NCBI RefSeq assembly: GCF_019059575.1 | Contig: NW_024881501.1 | Span: 2,086,001 to 2,150,000, forward strand | Direction of reading: 5' to 3' | DNA from: Amphibalanus amphitrite | Taxonomy: Eukaryota; Arthropoda; Thecostraca; Balanomorpha; Balanidae | DNA length: 64,000 nt | Part shown: positions 32,976 through 45,870 of the stretch, in pieces | Numbering within the stretch: the stretch's first letter is position 1 | Layout of the letters: every line of letters starts with the position of its first letter | The notes under the pieces: generated by a model | What the model was told of the DNA's origin: nothing | Databases searched by the model: none | What the model saw: the letters and a program-made list of their open reading frames with translations, nothing else | Program-made: the position numbers and the translations under genes

Positions 32976-34074
32976 TTAAAGGTAGTGTGCCACCTTTGAA
33001 AGATTTCCCATTTTATTTTTCATAGGATAAGAAGCTTCTGTTTTTACCTAATATCGCAAAAAAAAATCAAAAATGGGCCTGGAATAGTGCCTTTTTCGCC
33101 TAAAAGTTTATCGGTTTTTAGATATGTATAACAACTGTAGTGGGCTCACCTGCAAACAGGCGTCGGGCAACAATCGCGAATGCGGCGCACTTGTGACAAT
33201 AAGCAAAGGTCATTATAGTGTTACGACCATACGACGTACGGGAATGAGTTATCAGCTGTCTAATCGTAGACAACACAATGTCGAGCCTTAAACTGTAAGC
33301 CCGTATTGGTATTGTTTCTTTTATTTGGCTGTCGAACATTATTTATGGTTTGAAATATGATTTTATGTAAAATAATTCATATAAAAAAGCCGTCTTATAA
33401 GTTATGACCCCATTTCACCACACGCAAGTGGCAGAAATGACAATGATCAGCTGACGCATTTTTCTTGGCCGAAGTCAGAGCGCGCAGCCCGACGCACCAC
33501 CACCGCACCACAAAGTATGAGCAGAAGCCGCGCCCAAAGCCAGGGCCCCGGTAACGTGAGGTAGCCGAGTCGGGGCAGCGTACGCTGACCCAAGCCGGGG
33601 CCGCAGCTTTGGGCGCGGTCTACCGCATCCCCGCGGGCAGCCCCGTGCTATCACATGACACCGGGAGGACGCGCGGCTCCGGCTTGGGTCAGCGCACGCT
33701 GCCCTGACTCGGCTACCTCACGTTACCGGGGCCCTGGCTTTGGGCGTGGTCTACCGCACCACCTAACAGGCGTGTTCGAAACCGCAGAAGCTGATGATGA
33801 ACGGGTTTATCGAAACTTGATTGGATGAGCATATCGGTAATAGCGATTTCAGTGTGTGCATTTATTGTTCATAGTGGTGTGAAATGTGGTTGGGGTACGA
33901 CCGACAACCCGTCGGGGCGAATTTCGCACTGGGGTACTCAAAATTTGAAGAATTTAAGACGTTTCCATGAGTTTTGAAGGTATGGATAAGTTCTAAAAAT
34001 CCGGTTCTCCTGATCTGGGCCATTAACTCCGTACGGTCCAAGAAAGCTGGCACACTACCTTTAAATATTGCAGC
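32976..34074. mobile_element. TTAA-flanked TIR element (H)
   Basis: TTAAAGGTAGTGTGCCA at 32,976 and TGGCACACTACCTTTAA ending at 34,074 form inverted termini including TTAA. The AGG start differs from the CCC-type TTAA elements, so this may be a Kolobok-type or other TTAA family. It carries a strong internal hairpin and no transposase. Confidence 0.65.
33531..33746. repeat. GC-rich hairpin with 68-bp arms
   Basis: 33,531-33,598 and 33,679-33,746 are reverse complements with about two mismatches, separated by an 80-bp loop. The arms include GGTAACGTGAGGTAGCCGAG. CTTTGGGCGCGGTCTACCGC also recurs as a direct repeat beside the second arm. Confidence 0.75.
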
Positions 34075-34084
34075 CGGCCCGATC

Positions 34085-34310
34085 AGTACATACCTGATCG
34101 CTCCCTGGGACCCAATCGGGACCTGATCGCTCCCCGGGACCCGATCGGGACCTGACCGCCGCGCTGGCTGGGTCCTTATCGGGACCTGATCACTGGCTGG
34201 GACCTTATCACGACCTGATAGCTGGCTGGGACCTTATCAGGACCTGATCACTGGCTGGGACCTTATCGGGACCTGATCGCTCCCCGGGACCCGATTGGGA
34301 GGCACGTGAG
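34085..34310. repeat. Tandem repeat, about 28 bp
   Basis: Eight or so imperfect units built on GGCTGGGACCTTATCGGGAC followed by CTGATC, with variants carrying GCTCCCCGGGACCCGATC. Confidence 0.75.
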
Positions 34311-34904
34311 GATTGCGTTCTATGCTTGTAGGCATCATTATAAACGTGTCCCTTGCTCATTTTCCGAAGCAGCTCCAACTCATTATGGCTGAGCGTGGTG
34401 TTTAAGTAGCGTAGAGCGTAGAGTGTTTGTGTTAGTGTTCACAGAGAGAAGCGGCGTCGCCATGACGCCGTCGGCACTCGGCCTCCATCTGAAAACAATT
34501 AGGCGCCAGAAACTATTACTGATTACACGGCGGGCGCCTTCCATCCCCTGTGATATCCGCTCACCCGGACCTCATTGGCCCGGGGCGGCCCGGAGGGAGG
34601 GCCATCAGCCCGCCGCAGCTTTCTCGGCACACCATCCTATAGTCCTAACTGAATTAGAGCCGCCTGGCGGAATGCCACTGACGGTGGCCGGGAGCGCGAT
34701 CTGTTTCGACGTTCTGTGCACGGCTCATTGGGGGACGGACACGGCCGGCTGCCGCGCGCGTCCTGTCTAGACGTCATGTCCTGTCAGAAGTATGTCCTGC
34801 TGTCCAGCCGTGCTGTCTTTCCCGCTGCCCAGCTGTCTGATACTGGACGCTCGTCTGGTGGCGCTGTCCGGTACAGCTGTCTGGTGGTGCCGTCCCGCAC
34901 AGCT
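34311..34904. other. No gene recognised
   Basis: An open frame of 115 codons (34,423-34,770) has no recognisable domain and lies in GC-rich sequence. Short degenerate repeats of GCTGTCCGG type precede the foldback. Confidence 0.35.
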
Positions 34905-36815
34905 GGGGCATTCCACGATAGATCGTACCAGGCCCGTCACCCTCATCTCTCAGATTTTAATGAAAATCCGTCCCAGGGGTAATCATAGGCCCCAAAGACA
35001 CCTGGCAAAATATCAGACTTCTCAGATCAAAACTTTTTGAGTTATATTGCATTATATTTTTTTAACTTCGGTTTGTAACGGTGAGTTTGATGGCCTATAA
35101 CTCAAGAACGGGTTAAGCTACCAACAAACAGTAAACAACACTAAGCTTGCGATGAATCAAAAATTAATATTACCATTTAAAAATTCCAAAGAAAAATTTT
35201 CATTGTTGAGCAAAAACCTTAATCTTTTTTCATTTGCCTCTAATGACCTTTGGGGCCAAAGTTTTTTCAAATTTTTATTTTTTTTCAAAATAAACTTCAT
35301 GTCATTGCAAATCGACATGCAAAAAAATAGAAAGGTGTTCTTTCTATAAAATCCTTATTTTCCCGCAAACAAAATGGGCTTCGGAGGGGTTGATACGACC
35401 CCAGCACGCCGTTTCGCTTCTAATAGAGATAGAGCCTCGCGGAAAAAAACGAGCGTGTGTGCCGCAACAAGTCGCAGCGATTGGTACCCGATTTTAAGGT
35501 CTCAATTTAACCGGTAGCGTCTGAGGTCAGGTCAAGTGACTGAAGTTACGGATTCGGTTTTTAGTAAATAATTTCGCAAAAAATGGCCGCAGAGCCGCGA
35601 TTTTGGCATCATTGTGTTCGCCTAGCTCAGGTGCATAGAATGGTATACTTTTTGCTAGGGCGAGGTCAACTTAAGTAGTTGACCTCGGATCAAGGTCAGG
35701 TCAGAGCCCCTCAGGTCACGAAGCTGGGCAAAGGGTATCATATGGCATATCATTCGATTTGGAAGGTCTTCCCGAGTCCATTGGTGGCTTTCCCGACTCT
35801 CTAGCTTCATTTGATCGGGAGTTATTGACGAAAAACTCGTACGACCCTAGTGACGTCATAAATGACGTCACGCAAGGTTACCATTGCAAAAGGAAAGCAT
35901 TGGACTTTGCAAGAAGTGCATGAAATCACGATGCCATGTACGTGGGATAGTTTTAGATCATTCTCGGCGCCAAAATAACAGTTTTTATATTTCCCCATTG
36001 ACTTATAACAGTGATGTCACGTGACCGACCACCTGACCTCACGTAACCTTAAAAATTCCCAGATATACAGGTTGTGAGACCTCTGGAGGACACAATGTAT
36101 GCGTCCTGTAACTTTCATCTCGGACAGATATGGTCGTTGGCGTCCAAAACAATGTCAGAACCAAACAGCCTTTTTCACCCTTGCGCTTATAGGAAAGAGG
36201 GTTGGATGAACCCTCTTTTCACTTTTTTTCAGATGACTCAGACTTCAATTGAAATTTCAGTAACCCGTGATGTCACTAGGCAGCTTTACCACGCCATTTG
36301 TAAGCTCCCCTCCCGAAATCACTATTCGAAACCGTTATCGTGACGTAAAATAAATACATTTATAGAAAGAACACCTTCCTAATTTTTTGCATATTTGTTA
36401 ACAATGAGCCAAATATTTTTTTAAAGAAATAAAAATTCAAAAAAATATTGTCCCAAAGTCCAAAAAATACAAATGAAAGAAAACTCGATATGTCATATAT
36501 CAAAAATAGCGTATTTTTCGAAATTTAAAAAATACATATTAATATCTGTTTCATTGCAAGTTCAATGTTATATAACATTTGGCATTTGAATAATCCGTCT
36601 TAGAGTTACAGCCCGCCAAACTTAGCGCTGCAAAGCAAGTTCCAAAAAATGTTATACACCATAACTCAAAAAACACTTATCTGATAAGCCTGAAATTGTT
36701 ACAGGTGGATTCAGAGCCCCTGATTACCCCAAGGACCAATTCTCGTCAAATTCCGAGAGATGAGGGTGTCAAATTGGAAAAAAGTGGTACGATCTATCGT
36801 GGAATGCCCCAGCTA
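34905..36815. repeat. Foldback element (G) with E10-like centre
   Basis: AGCTGGGGCATTCCACGATA and the following GATCGTACCA near 34,898-34,930 recur inverted near 36,785-36,815. Further inverted matches (CCCTCATCTCTC, TTTTTGAGTTAT, GAAAGGTGTTCTTTCTATAA) run inward to 35,350 and 36,360, giving diverged arms of about 450 bp. The centre (35,375-36,345) resembles element E10 in reverse orientation, with GGAGGGGTTGATACGACCCC at one end, GGTCA half-sites and TGACGTCA octamers. It has lost clear TTAA ends. Confidence 0.6.
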
Positions 36816-36816
36816 T

Positions 36817-37220
36817 CTGTTCAGCTGTCCGGTACAGCCGTCTGTTCAGCTGTCCGGTACAGCCGTCTGTTCAGCTGTCCGGTACAGCCGTCTGTCCTCG
36901 GTGCCGTACAGCCATCTGTCCTCGGTGCCGTACAGCCGTCTGTCCTCGGTGCCGTACAGCCGTCTGTCCTCGGTGCCGTACAGCCGTCTGTCCTCGGTGC
37001 CGTACAGCCGTCTGTCCTCGGTGCCGTACAGCCGTCTGTCCTCGGTGCCGTACAGCCGTCTGTCCTCGGTGCCGTACAGCCGTCTGTCCTCGGTGCCGTA
37101 CAGCCGTCTGTCCTCGGTGCCGTACAGCCGTCTGTCCTCGGTGCCGTACAGCCGTCTGTCCTCGGTGCCGTACAGCCGTCTGTCCTCGGTGCCGTACAGC
37201 CGTCTGTCCTCGGTGCCGTG
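36817..37220. repeat. Minisatellite, 25-bp then 24-bp units
   Basis: Three 25-bp units (CTGTTCAGCTGTCCGGTACA then GCCGT) are followed by about 13.5 units of 24 bp (TCCTCGGTGCCGTACAGCCG then TCTG), almost without variation. As 24 is divisible by three, several frames stay open on both strands. These frames are artefacts. Confidence 0.9.
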
Positions 37221-38399
37221 TCGGCGGCCAGTTTCCCTTTCCAAACCGGCCGGCCGTGCGGCGTTTGGTACGGGACGGAACTGCCGGCACCCGCCCAGAG
37301 AATTAATCACCAGCCACCGCCGCCCAGAGAATCTAGCACCAGCCGGCACCCGCCCAGGGAATCCATCACCAGCGGCGCCGGCGCCCAGCGACGACACGCA
37401 TAAGGTGGCGGCGACACCGTCACTTACCAGCCGGAGAGCGTAGAAAACAGTGGCACTCCGAGACCACTGCAGGCCGGCGCACAGCTGGGATAGATGTGAG
37501 TGACTACGACAGCACGTGCAAAAAAAGACTACTCCAAATGCAAAAATGAAGGAATTCCTCGATTAAAAAAAAATGTTTCCTCGTGTCTCTGTTGAGTGTT
37601 GGTAAATGGGATGAAACATGAATGGATGTCACGCGTCCAATCGTTACGGAACGCTGAAAAATTGATGCGATTCTATCTATTAGGCACAGGCTAATCAATT
37701 ATTCCGCTAATGTGATTGTTAGTCCGGCAAAAACGGTGTGTGGTTTTATAGGCCAGCACCATGGCTCCATCTAATTTGTCAGCGCTAATGGGCATCCATC
37801 GACTTATATCGCACCTGTTCCGTCCTAACAGGATCCGCTTAGCCCACGGTCCGGCCGTGTCAGTACAGGCGGCTATTTGCTCCAATAATAGAGGACATAC
37901 GTCAAACCGCGCGGTCCGACAAAAAAAAAAAAAAAAAAAACGCCGCCGCTCTCGGGTGGGACGCAGGTGGCCGAGATTGGAGATTACTATCGCGGCTTTT
38001 CTTAGAAACCATTGTGGCGCTTGAGACGAAGACCGAAAATAGAACGCATCTGACCCGGTGAGCATGAAAGGCCTTTGACGCCAACGTCCCAGTATGGGGC
38101 CTACTATGAATGTATGGGTCAACTCGAGAAGACAGCCCATTCGAGTGAGAGTTTGCGTCTGCTCCTCACAAGTCCACGATGACACCAAAATTTGTGTTAT
38201 ATATTCCGTGGTTTCCAGCGGCGCAATGCCGGAGCTCCCTGGTCCGGAAAGCGACGGCGCTTTTCCACGAACAAATACGTCATTAAGCGCACAACAAATG
38301 GACTTCTTCTGAACCAGAACGATCATCCATTTCCACAGCCTGAATGTGGTTTGTGGACGACAGCAAAAGGGAAGCGGACGTCTAGTTGAGAGTTATGTA
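37221..38399. other. No gene recognised
   Basis: Starts with a few imperfect repeats of about 28-30 bp (CCGGCACCCGCCCAGAGAAT type, 37,285-37,385). An A20 run sits near 37,921. The longest minus-strand frame (37,691-38,326) has no recognisable motif. Confidence 0.35.
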
Positions 38400-39253
38400 C
38401 ACTGGTGTCAATTTGTATACTTTTGGTGGGCCCTCGGCCCCCCCAATCCTGAGTTCGCCCCCCCCCCCACCCACCAATGCTGCTCTCGGCCCCCCAATGT
38501 TTTTTTCAGATTTGCGCACTAAGGCAATACCTATATCCATGCAACGTTAGACATTCTTCGACATGCGTTAATTTCCATGTTCGTCAAGTTTTTCCTCGAT
38601 TTGGGAACAATTATTTCACCACGGATTACCATAACACGCAGCGAATTTGGCGAAGCGCAAAACCGCGTCGAGCTTCTGCTTGGATTTCTGTGGGAGGTCG
38701 AAAATGTTTTGATTTGCCCCCCGTATTGAAATGTAGTTCTCTATATACCGTGTTGCAAATGAACATGGATATACGGAAGTACTTCGCGAAGAGGGTACGT
38801 ATATCTTTCCGTTCATTAAAAGGAGACAAGGGCATACATAGCGTTGAATGACATGATTGTTGTGGGGTGCGGAATGTAACTAGTTCGCAAAATCAATGAA
38901 TTCGTGCTGCCGCCAATGCTAAACGCTGCCGCGGAGATATACGTATCATTTGAATATAATGCAGGTGCCACTTGGTGTTTACAGCTGGAGCTGAATGACC
39001 GTGTTTCATATATCTTATAACGGTATACCTACAGATGTTACGCATAGTACTCAGTGAGCATCTCTAGTTGGTCTGTGCAGAGGCTTTCCCTGCTAATGTC
39101 ATATTTTATTTTAATTTATTTTTTAATATTTTTTTTTCTCGGTACCTCAAAATAAAGTGGCCGAAATCCGAGGAGAAAAAAATAGGGGTAGGTAGGTTGC
39201 CGCGATCTGCCAGTGTCGGTCCCCCCAACCATTTTCATAAATTGACACCTCTG
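38400..39253. mobile_element. hAT-type non-autonomous element with 8-bp target duplication (J)
   Basis: Termini CACTGGTGTCAATTTG (38,400) and AAATTGACACCTCTG (ending 39,253) match the hAT consensus CAGGGGTGTCAA apart from two bases. They are flanked by an exact GTTATGTA duplication (38,392-38,399 and 39,254-39,261). Subterminal C-runs are present. No transposase is visible. Confidence 0.8.
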
Positions 39254-39261
39254 GTTATGTA

Positions 39262-40608
39262 TGATGTATATTATGTATTTTCACGCTCAATAGGCAATGA
39301 TTTCTTCTCCTATGAATGATAACTGAGTGGCGGTGTGAACTGCGCGGTACGTGGGCCGAGGCTATAGCGGCCGCCGAGCGTATGCTCCGGGATGGGACTG
39401 ATGACGCCGAGTGGGATGGTCCGACGCGAGACGCCTAATAGCCAGATAGTGCTACCCTCGTCAACGGTTTGAGTTGGCGTGCAGTGGGCCTGCCCGAGAG
39501 ACCTCACCACACACCTCCTTCTGCAATAGCTTAAATCGACCCTAACTATTTGCCAGCACAAACAAGCTAAAACTGGACAAATCCCTAGATGACTACATAT
39601 TTTCAAGCGTGGTGAGCCCGTTAGGAACCGCATTCCCAATGAAACTATTCGTGATCAATGAGCCTCTTACCTGGCCTCAACATGGTATCCATCCCGGCTT
39701 CGCAAAGCATAATGAGTCGCCAAGTATCCTCGACATTCGTACACTTGCCTCGCGAGTACATACATGACCAAAGCCTGCTTTACATAGGTTGTCGTCTTTT
39801 CATCTTCTGCAAGTTCAATCGCCGACTGTCGAGACACCGTCTGAATAAGAGCCGATTGAGAGTTGACAGCAGCACCAAACGCATAAAACAGGTTCCAATA
39901 TAAAACAATATTTACGATACCTACTGGTGTTTAGACCATGCATACTTACTAGTTTGGGTGATATATACTGCTTGGATTCGTGATGAAATCCATCGCTGTG
40001 CATTGTAAATTGATTTCGTCAGTGTGTAGTTAGTTTCTTTATCAGATTAGGTACAGGATATGAGCTCTAGACATCACTCAAGTTTTCTATCCACTTTGTC
40101 CGTTCGATAATCGCTCTCCATCGGATAGCGTCGCATCTAGTTATTCTGTCTAAATGGGAAATCGATCGACCCCGCGGACACCCATTGGAGCCAAAAATAG
40201 AAGTCATACGTCACGCCGGACGGTCAGAATGAACGGCCGTTCTCAGACCCGGTATACATTTGAACGGATTCAGATTAATATATAGTGGCTATTACTAGGA
40301 GACAGGAGTCATTAGTGGGAGTTGAAAAAGCTGCATCTGACACTCGAAGTAGGTCGGAGCGCCGTGTAGAACTACAGGGAGGGGCAGATAAATTGGGACA
40401 AATTTAAACTTCCTCTAAAATGTTTTTTTTAGTGATTTAGATAATTTCTGGATATACTTAAAAGCTAGTGAATACTTTAGTTTTCCATGTTTAGTAGGTA
40501 ACGTTGTAATTTTGAGTCGACTGGTCAGCCGCTCCACCAAGCGCGTCGCAGCCAGTCACGCGGGTTGTTGATAAAAATGATCGAAGAATTCAAGTCCCCC
40601 AAACAGGC
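39262..40608. other. No gene recognised
   Basis: Short frames only, on both strands. I see no motif, tandem repeat or terminal repeat. Confidence 0.4.
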
Positions 40609-41082
40609 TTAAAGGGACACTCCCACCTTAACATTAGTTTTGAGTTCAGATGCCAAATTGGTGGCCATGGCCTGCAAATACCGGTTTGGGCACTCACAAC
40701 ATCGACAAATGCTTTAATTCGGAGATATGGAATTTCAAACTTGCAGTTTTCGGATTCTAAGGGGCTAGTGCATTGGTATGCCCCCTTAGAATTTGTGACG
40801 TCAGCGGAGATCTAACGATTTTTAAATCTTTTACTAAAACGTTTGGTAGCACGCGGTGGTATCTGCTGCTTTGCGCGCAACAAATGCCGCACTTTCAAAT
40901 AAAGTCGCTAGGAACAGCGGAGATTCCAAAAAGTAAACAAAAGTAAAAGTCTAATATCTTGAAAACCGGTGAATATTTTTCGATGAAATTTGGTAGATAT
41001 TCGTTTTCGCTCTTTCTGAACCGAGCGACATCACTTTCGTGCCAATTCATTAACTTTTTTGAAGGTGGGAGGGTCCCTTTAA
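40609..41082. mobile_element. TTAA-flanked MITE (I)
   Basis: TTAAAGGGACACTCCCACCT at 40,609 and AGGTGGGAGGGTCCCTTTAA ending at 41,082 are inverted termini containing TTAA. At 474 bp it is a typical MITE. The AGGG start resembles element H and may belong to a Kolobok-like TTAA family. Confidence 0.75.
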
Positions 41083-41244
41083 TAAGTATAGGCCGTTCGT
41101 GTTTTACCCAGATGTGGTTTACTTGAACAGCGAGTGCTGCTCAGCCGCGATAGGCTCCCAGCGCACAATTTGACGGCGCTGTTGTCAAACCAAAGAGGTC
41201 GGCCCGTGAATCGCATTTCATAGCCGTGCTCCCCGCCAGGCGCC

Positions 41245-41485
41245 GCCCGGACTCCCCTGTTAGGTTAGGAGACACCCGGACTCCCCTGTTAGGTTAGGAG
41301 GCATCCGGACTGCCCTGTTAGGTTAGGAGACACCTGGACTTCCCTGTTAGGTTAGGAGACACCCGGACTCCCCTGTTAGGTTAGGTTAGGAGACACCCGG
41401 ACTCCCCTGTTAGGTTAGGTTAGGTTGGGAGACACCCGGACTCCCCTGTTAGGTTAGGTTATAAGGCACCTGGACCCCCACACTC
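41245..41485. repeat. Minisatellite with embedded TTAGG repeats
   Basis: Seven or so units of a basic 29-bp repeat (GACACCCGGACTCCCCTG then TTAGGTTAGG). Individual units hold two, three or four TTAGG copies, so unit lengths step by 5 bp. TTAGG is the arthropod telomeric motif. Whether this derives from telomere addition or chance expansion is unknown. Confidence 0.8.
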
Positions 41486-43170
41486 CCACGACTGCGGTAT
41501 TCAGCGGAGGGCCGAGGAGCGGCTCTGCGATCCATACACGGTGGTCAGGTCAAAGTAAAAATTATTAGCATTTTGGCTTGTTCACATTTTGGGCTCTGGC
41601 CGCCGTCTTACAAGTCAGATCAAGCTCATTTTTGAGTTACACACTCGTGAACAGATGCTTTAGATACCCTCAAGGTACCAAAATTGTACTTTGATTTTCA
41701 GGTCAGGGTCAGGTCATCACAGGTCACAGAAATATTATATCATGCGTCGGTCAGGTGACACATGTTTTATGGTCCATTTAGGCCATATATGTATTTCGAA
41801 TTTGATGTCGTTTGTGTCATTTGAGGTCATTTTGAGTTGAATTTAGCTTAGGTCAGGTCACTTTCAGGTAAAAAAAGTCAAATTTTGAAGTAAGAATTTT
41901 TCAACAAAAAAGTGTCTATTGGATGCAGTTTGAGCTCAAGAACACGATGGTGCTATTTATATTGGCGTGCGATGTCAAAAACGCACTGAAAAAAATTGAT
42001 TTGAAAAAAATTATTGTGAATTTTTTTGCAATAATGCGTATAATTTGGCCATTTTTAAAATTTTAACTGCAAGGAAATTTGATCTAGCTTAAAAACTGAG
42101 CTCTTGGGAGCGATTGCCGTGGTTCAATGTTTTGCGTCGAAATCGGCCGAACATGACGTCACTCTGACACCATTTTCGGCCGACCTATAGTAGCTACGAA
42201 GTTCATTTTTGACACAAGGTGTCAAATTAATGCAGCCGAAGGTACTGTAAGTTTGGCGTTAACCCTCGCCCGCACATGCCATTTTCCCATCCTAGAACGC
42301 ACATGGGGGGGGGTTGCCACCCCCCCCGCGCCATTTCGTTCCTGTTGGAGATAGAGCTTAGCAGTAAAGACCAAAAAGATTCTTTGGGAAGAGACGAATC
42401 CAATGATACCCAGTTTTACCTTCTCAGGTCAGTCATTGACCTTCCAGGTCAGGTCAAACTAAAAAATGTTGCTGTTTTGTGTCACCGTTGGATATCAAGT
42501 GCGCTGCTTATCAAATACCGATGACGATGCTGTTTTCTGGTGCCAAGCCAGCTAGAACCTCTTTGTCACACTATCCGACCAGAATTTTGCTGCTGAGGTC
42601 ATTTCAGGTCAAGTTAGGTCAAGGTCACCCAGCCAGCAATTCGGTTGGGGAAAGTGCGGGGCCAGTGTTGGGGAAAGCTTGGGGAGAACGTACAATTCCC
42701 CTATCGGATCGGGGAACGGTCCGTGTTCCCCATCCCTTCCCCGACTGTATCGGTAATATGTTCAAAAGACATGGGGAAATCACACCGATCCCCGTACGGG
42801 GAAAGAGCAGCATTCCCCAATCAAACCCCACTGTTGGGGTTCGGTCGGGTAAAAGATCAGATTCCCCGTACGGGGAAGGGTGCGTTATCTCCGACCCATT
42901 TTCAAGAACAGTTTGATTGGGGAAAAGTAGGGGAACTGTTGAAATTCCCCGCTCGGGATTTTACACTTAATCCCCAGACGAATCCCAACCGCCAGTAGGA
43001 CGTCTTGAGATCGACTTCCAGCATGTAATATAACAAGTAGGTATTCAATAAAGAAAAATTGAATCTTGGGAATGTTAAAAGCAGTCTAAGGAGCAGTTCT
43101 AGAGCTATAGGCTCATGCATCGATTGAAGGGAGATATGATAAATAAAAAATATAACGATATAACGATTTT

Positions 43171-43381
43171 TTATAATCGTTTTCATGACAGGTGATCTGG
43201 CGAATGCATCAGTGACCAAATTTGCAGCAAATCTCTTTTTCATATCTTCATATCATATACCTATTTATTTCAGTGTTTTAATCGAAAATAATGTCTGATA
43301 ATTTTATCAAATCGGCACCGTATCTGGACCAAATGTCTACCAATTGTGTACCAGTTACCTATCATGAAAACGGTTATTCGC
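43171..43381. mobile_element. TIR element M, third copy
   Basis: ATAATCGTTTTCATGACAGG and CCTATCATGAAAACGGTTAT are inverted ends, with the GACCAAATTTGCAGCAAATC core also seen in the palindrome copies. It is nested in element F. Confidence 0.55.
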
Positions 43382-45870
43382 AGACATTTGATTGTAGACA
43401 TTGGATCTATGTAATTTTCGACCTAAAAGAGAGGAAAAGCCGTCTTGGTTTACGGGGCCTGCTAAGCCGTGTGGATGAGGACACGCATACGCCATTACTT
43501 TGAACGAACGTCGGTGCCCTTATTTCATGAGGTAAAAACAACTTTGACAACTTTCAGGATCTATGTTTCTTCTCGCACTGCTGTGGCATAAACATTACGT
43601 TTTCTTTCTTCTGTCATCACTCATCGCATTGAAATTACAAAAGCATCAAAATTTCAACAACACACTGTTTACGACTTAGAAGTGTCGCCTCAACGCAGCG
43701 AGGGGAGGGGAGGGAGGGGTAGCAACGGCCGGCCGCCGTCGGTTCCGTCCGCACATCTGGTTGAGGGGCGTCTCCTGTCGACATCTGTCATCGTGAATGG
43801 GGCCGTGCCGACGCGTCAGACGGGACGAACGGGGGAAGTCGGTCCAGAGTCACTGCGCCGCGCGGTTGTGTGAGCAAGCCGTGGGCTAGGTACCGCTCCA
43901 GGTCAGACAATGGTGCGGCGACACTACAGAGCTGTGAACGAAGACGGTGAACGGCGAGATGTGGTGACCGCTTGACTGACCTGTGCCCAAAGTCGTGATC
44001 TACCGCTGGGGTCAGTGCGTGAGAAGCTGGACTCGGCAACAACGGAGGACGCAGATCGACGAGGAAGATACGCTGTGTTGGTAATGAACTAAAGCACTTA
44101 ATTGTAACGAATCATGATAGATATAAAATGACGATGATACTAACTCAAATTTATTGTAAAAGACAAAGCTTCCGATACACACAATATCTTGATCACTGTC
44201 TAGGGTATGCAGAATATGACGTAAAAATGGCTGAGGTCATCAACCTCCGTCTGAGATTATCCTTAAATTGCCCGGACAATATAATGTCATCAGCCTAATG
44301 CTTTATCTGCTTCTGTTCTAGAGGGACGTCTGCCGGTTACGACCGGAAGGCTTCCGACGGGACTTGGCAGAACCCACAACAGCAGTATGAACCCGGCGTG
44401 GAGTTAATGCGTAATTGCTCGCATGAGCAACCGAAGAGCGACTTCCAGGCGAAGCTGGTAAGCAGTTTATGGGGGTGGGGGTTAGCTTAGAGCTGTTGAA
44501 CACCTGTCCTTCACCCAATTCTAAAGGCTGAGACACACTCTTTCTACAGCCAGAAAATCTCATGCGAGAGCCCATTAATTAAATACATGAAATTACGATC
44601 GCTTACAGGGATGTGCGAACGATTGACGCGATTGTAATGAATACATGTATTTGAATAGGCTTTCGCATTCCATTTTTTTTTTTTTTTTGTCTTCGGAAAG
44701 AGCCTGTTTCAGCAGCTCTACTAGACAGCTCTGTTTGTGAAAGGAACTTCATTGTTATCTTGATAAACTAGCAACCGATTTTAATTGTCAAACGGCGTTC
44801 ATTTATCTGTCAAGTGCTTTCGCGAGGAACTTCGTAAGGCGTAATATAGACGTAAAACATTTATTACCTAATGACTTTCCTGGAATGAGAAATGTTTAGA
44901 AGTACAAATTTAATTATTGAATTTTTATTTCCTTTTTTAATAAACTATTCAAAGTATATCACATTCATTTTTTAAGCACTTTTCGTGGGAAAAGGCTATA
45001 AATAAGTGTAATTTCATAAAATGGCATTCAACATGTTTCAGCGTAAGCTGAAGTTTCCATAAAAGGACATTTCATGTAGTAGCTAGCTGTAAAACCTGAT
45101 TGATATACCTACAAGTGCACATATTTTTGTTTTTGTCCACAGCCGCAGAATTCCTGGAGATGCGCTGGGACATGGATCATAGCAAGGTGGCTCTCAGCGG
45201 CAGCTGACCGCTGAGATGTGTCTGAAACAGCCAGAAGGAAGACTCGAGTTGTGGATCCAGGGCACTACTGAACGGAAGGCCGGACCAGCTGTAGGGAGAC
45301 GACAGAAAAGCCGTCGTTCTCAATCTGCTGAACAGACTCCTACTGCAGAGGATCAACTGGGGTTCGACGTGTTAGAACTGGGGTTAGACCGGTTACCAGT
45401 GCTCGTGTTCGTCACCTGTTGTTTGTCACTGCTGCGCTGCTGTTGTAATGTTTGCCACCTGCTAAGCGTTCACAATGTATTTTAAGTGAATAATAACTTT
45501 TTTAGTGTTTGTCTTGATTTGTAACGAGTATATCAATTATCAAGCATGTTAACCTTTCATCAAATGAAGGACTCCACATAAAAATAGTATAGGCTGTGGT
45601 GGTACAGACACATACCATGCTTGGCCGACTGTTGTGCATTGATCTAGTCGTTGAAGCGTCCTGAAAGTCTGGAAATAAACAGGCATGGCCAAATGGATTG
45701 GTTCTGATTATTTTCCTGTGTGGTTTTATCGTTTCCGTATTGCGGGGAAACAAGTGGACAATTTTGTTTGTATGTAAACAAGTATGTTTATACAAATATT
45801 TGTATGTTTACAGACAAAATAAATAGTCATTGTCAATTTTAATGGGACCCGATTTGTTTCCCAGTGCGGT
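43382..45870. other. Interior of element F, no gene recognised
   Basis: Contains a GC-rich stretch with frames of 60-85 codons (43,680-44,040 and 45,216-45,485) separated by AT-rich sequence with intron-like character. None has a recognisable domain, so a spliced transposase cannot be excluded or supported by eye. Confidence 0.3.

Noticed and set aside
36696..37443. Overlapping long frames with perfect 8-residue protein repeats
   Set aside because: A 24-bp DNA repeat keeps several frames open at once on both strands; no non-repeat coding part is recognisable.
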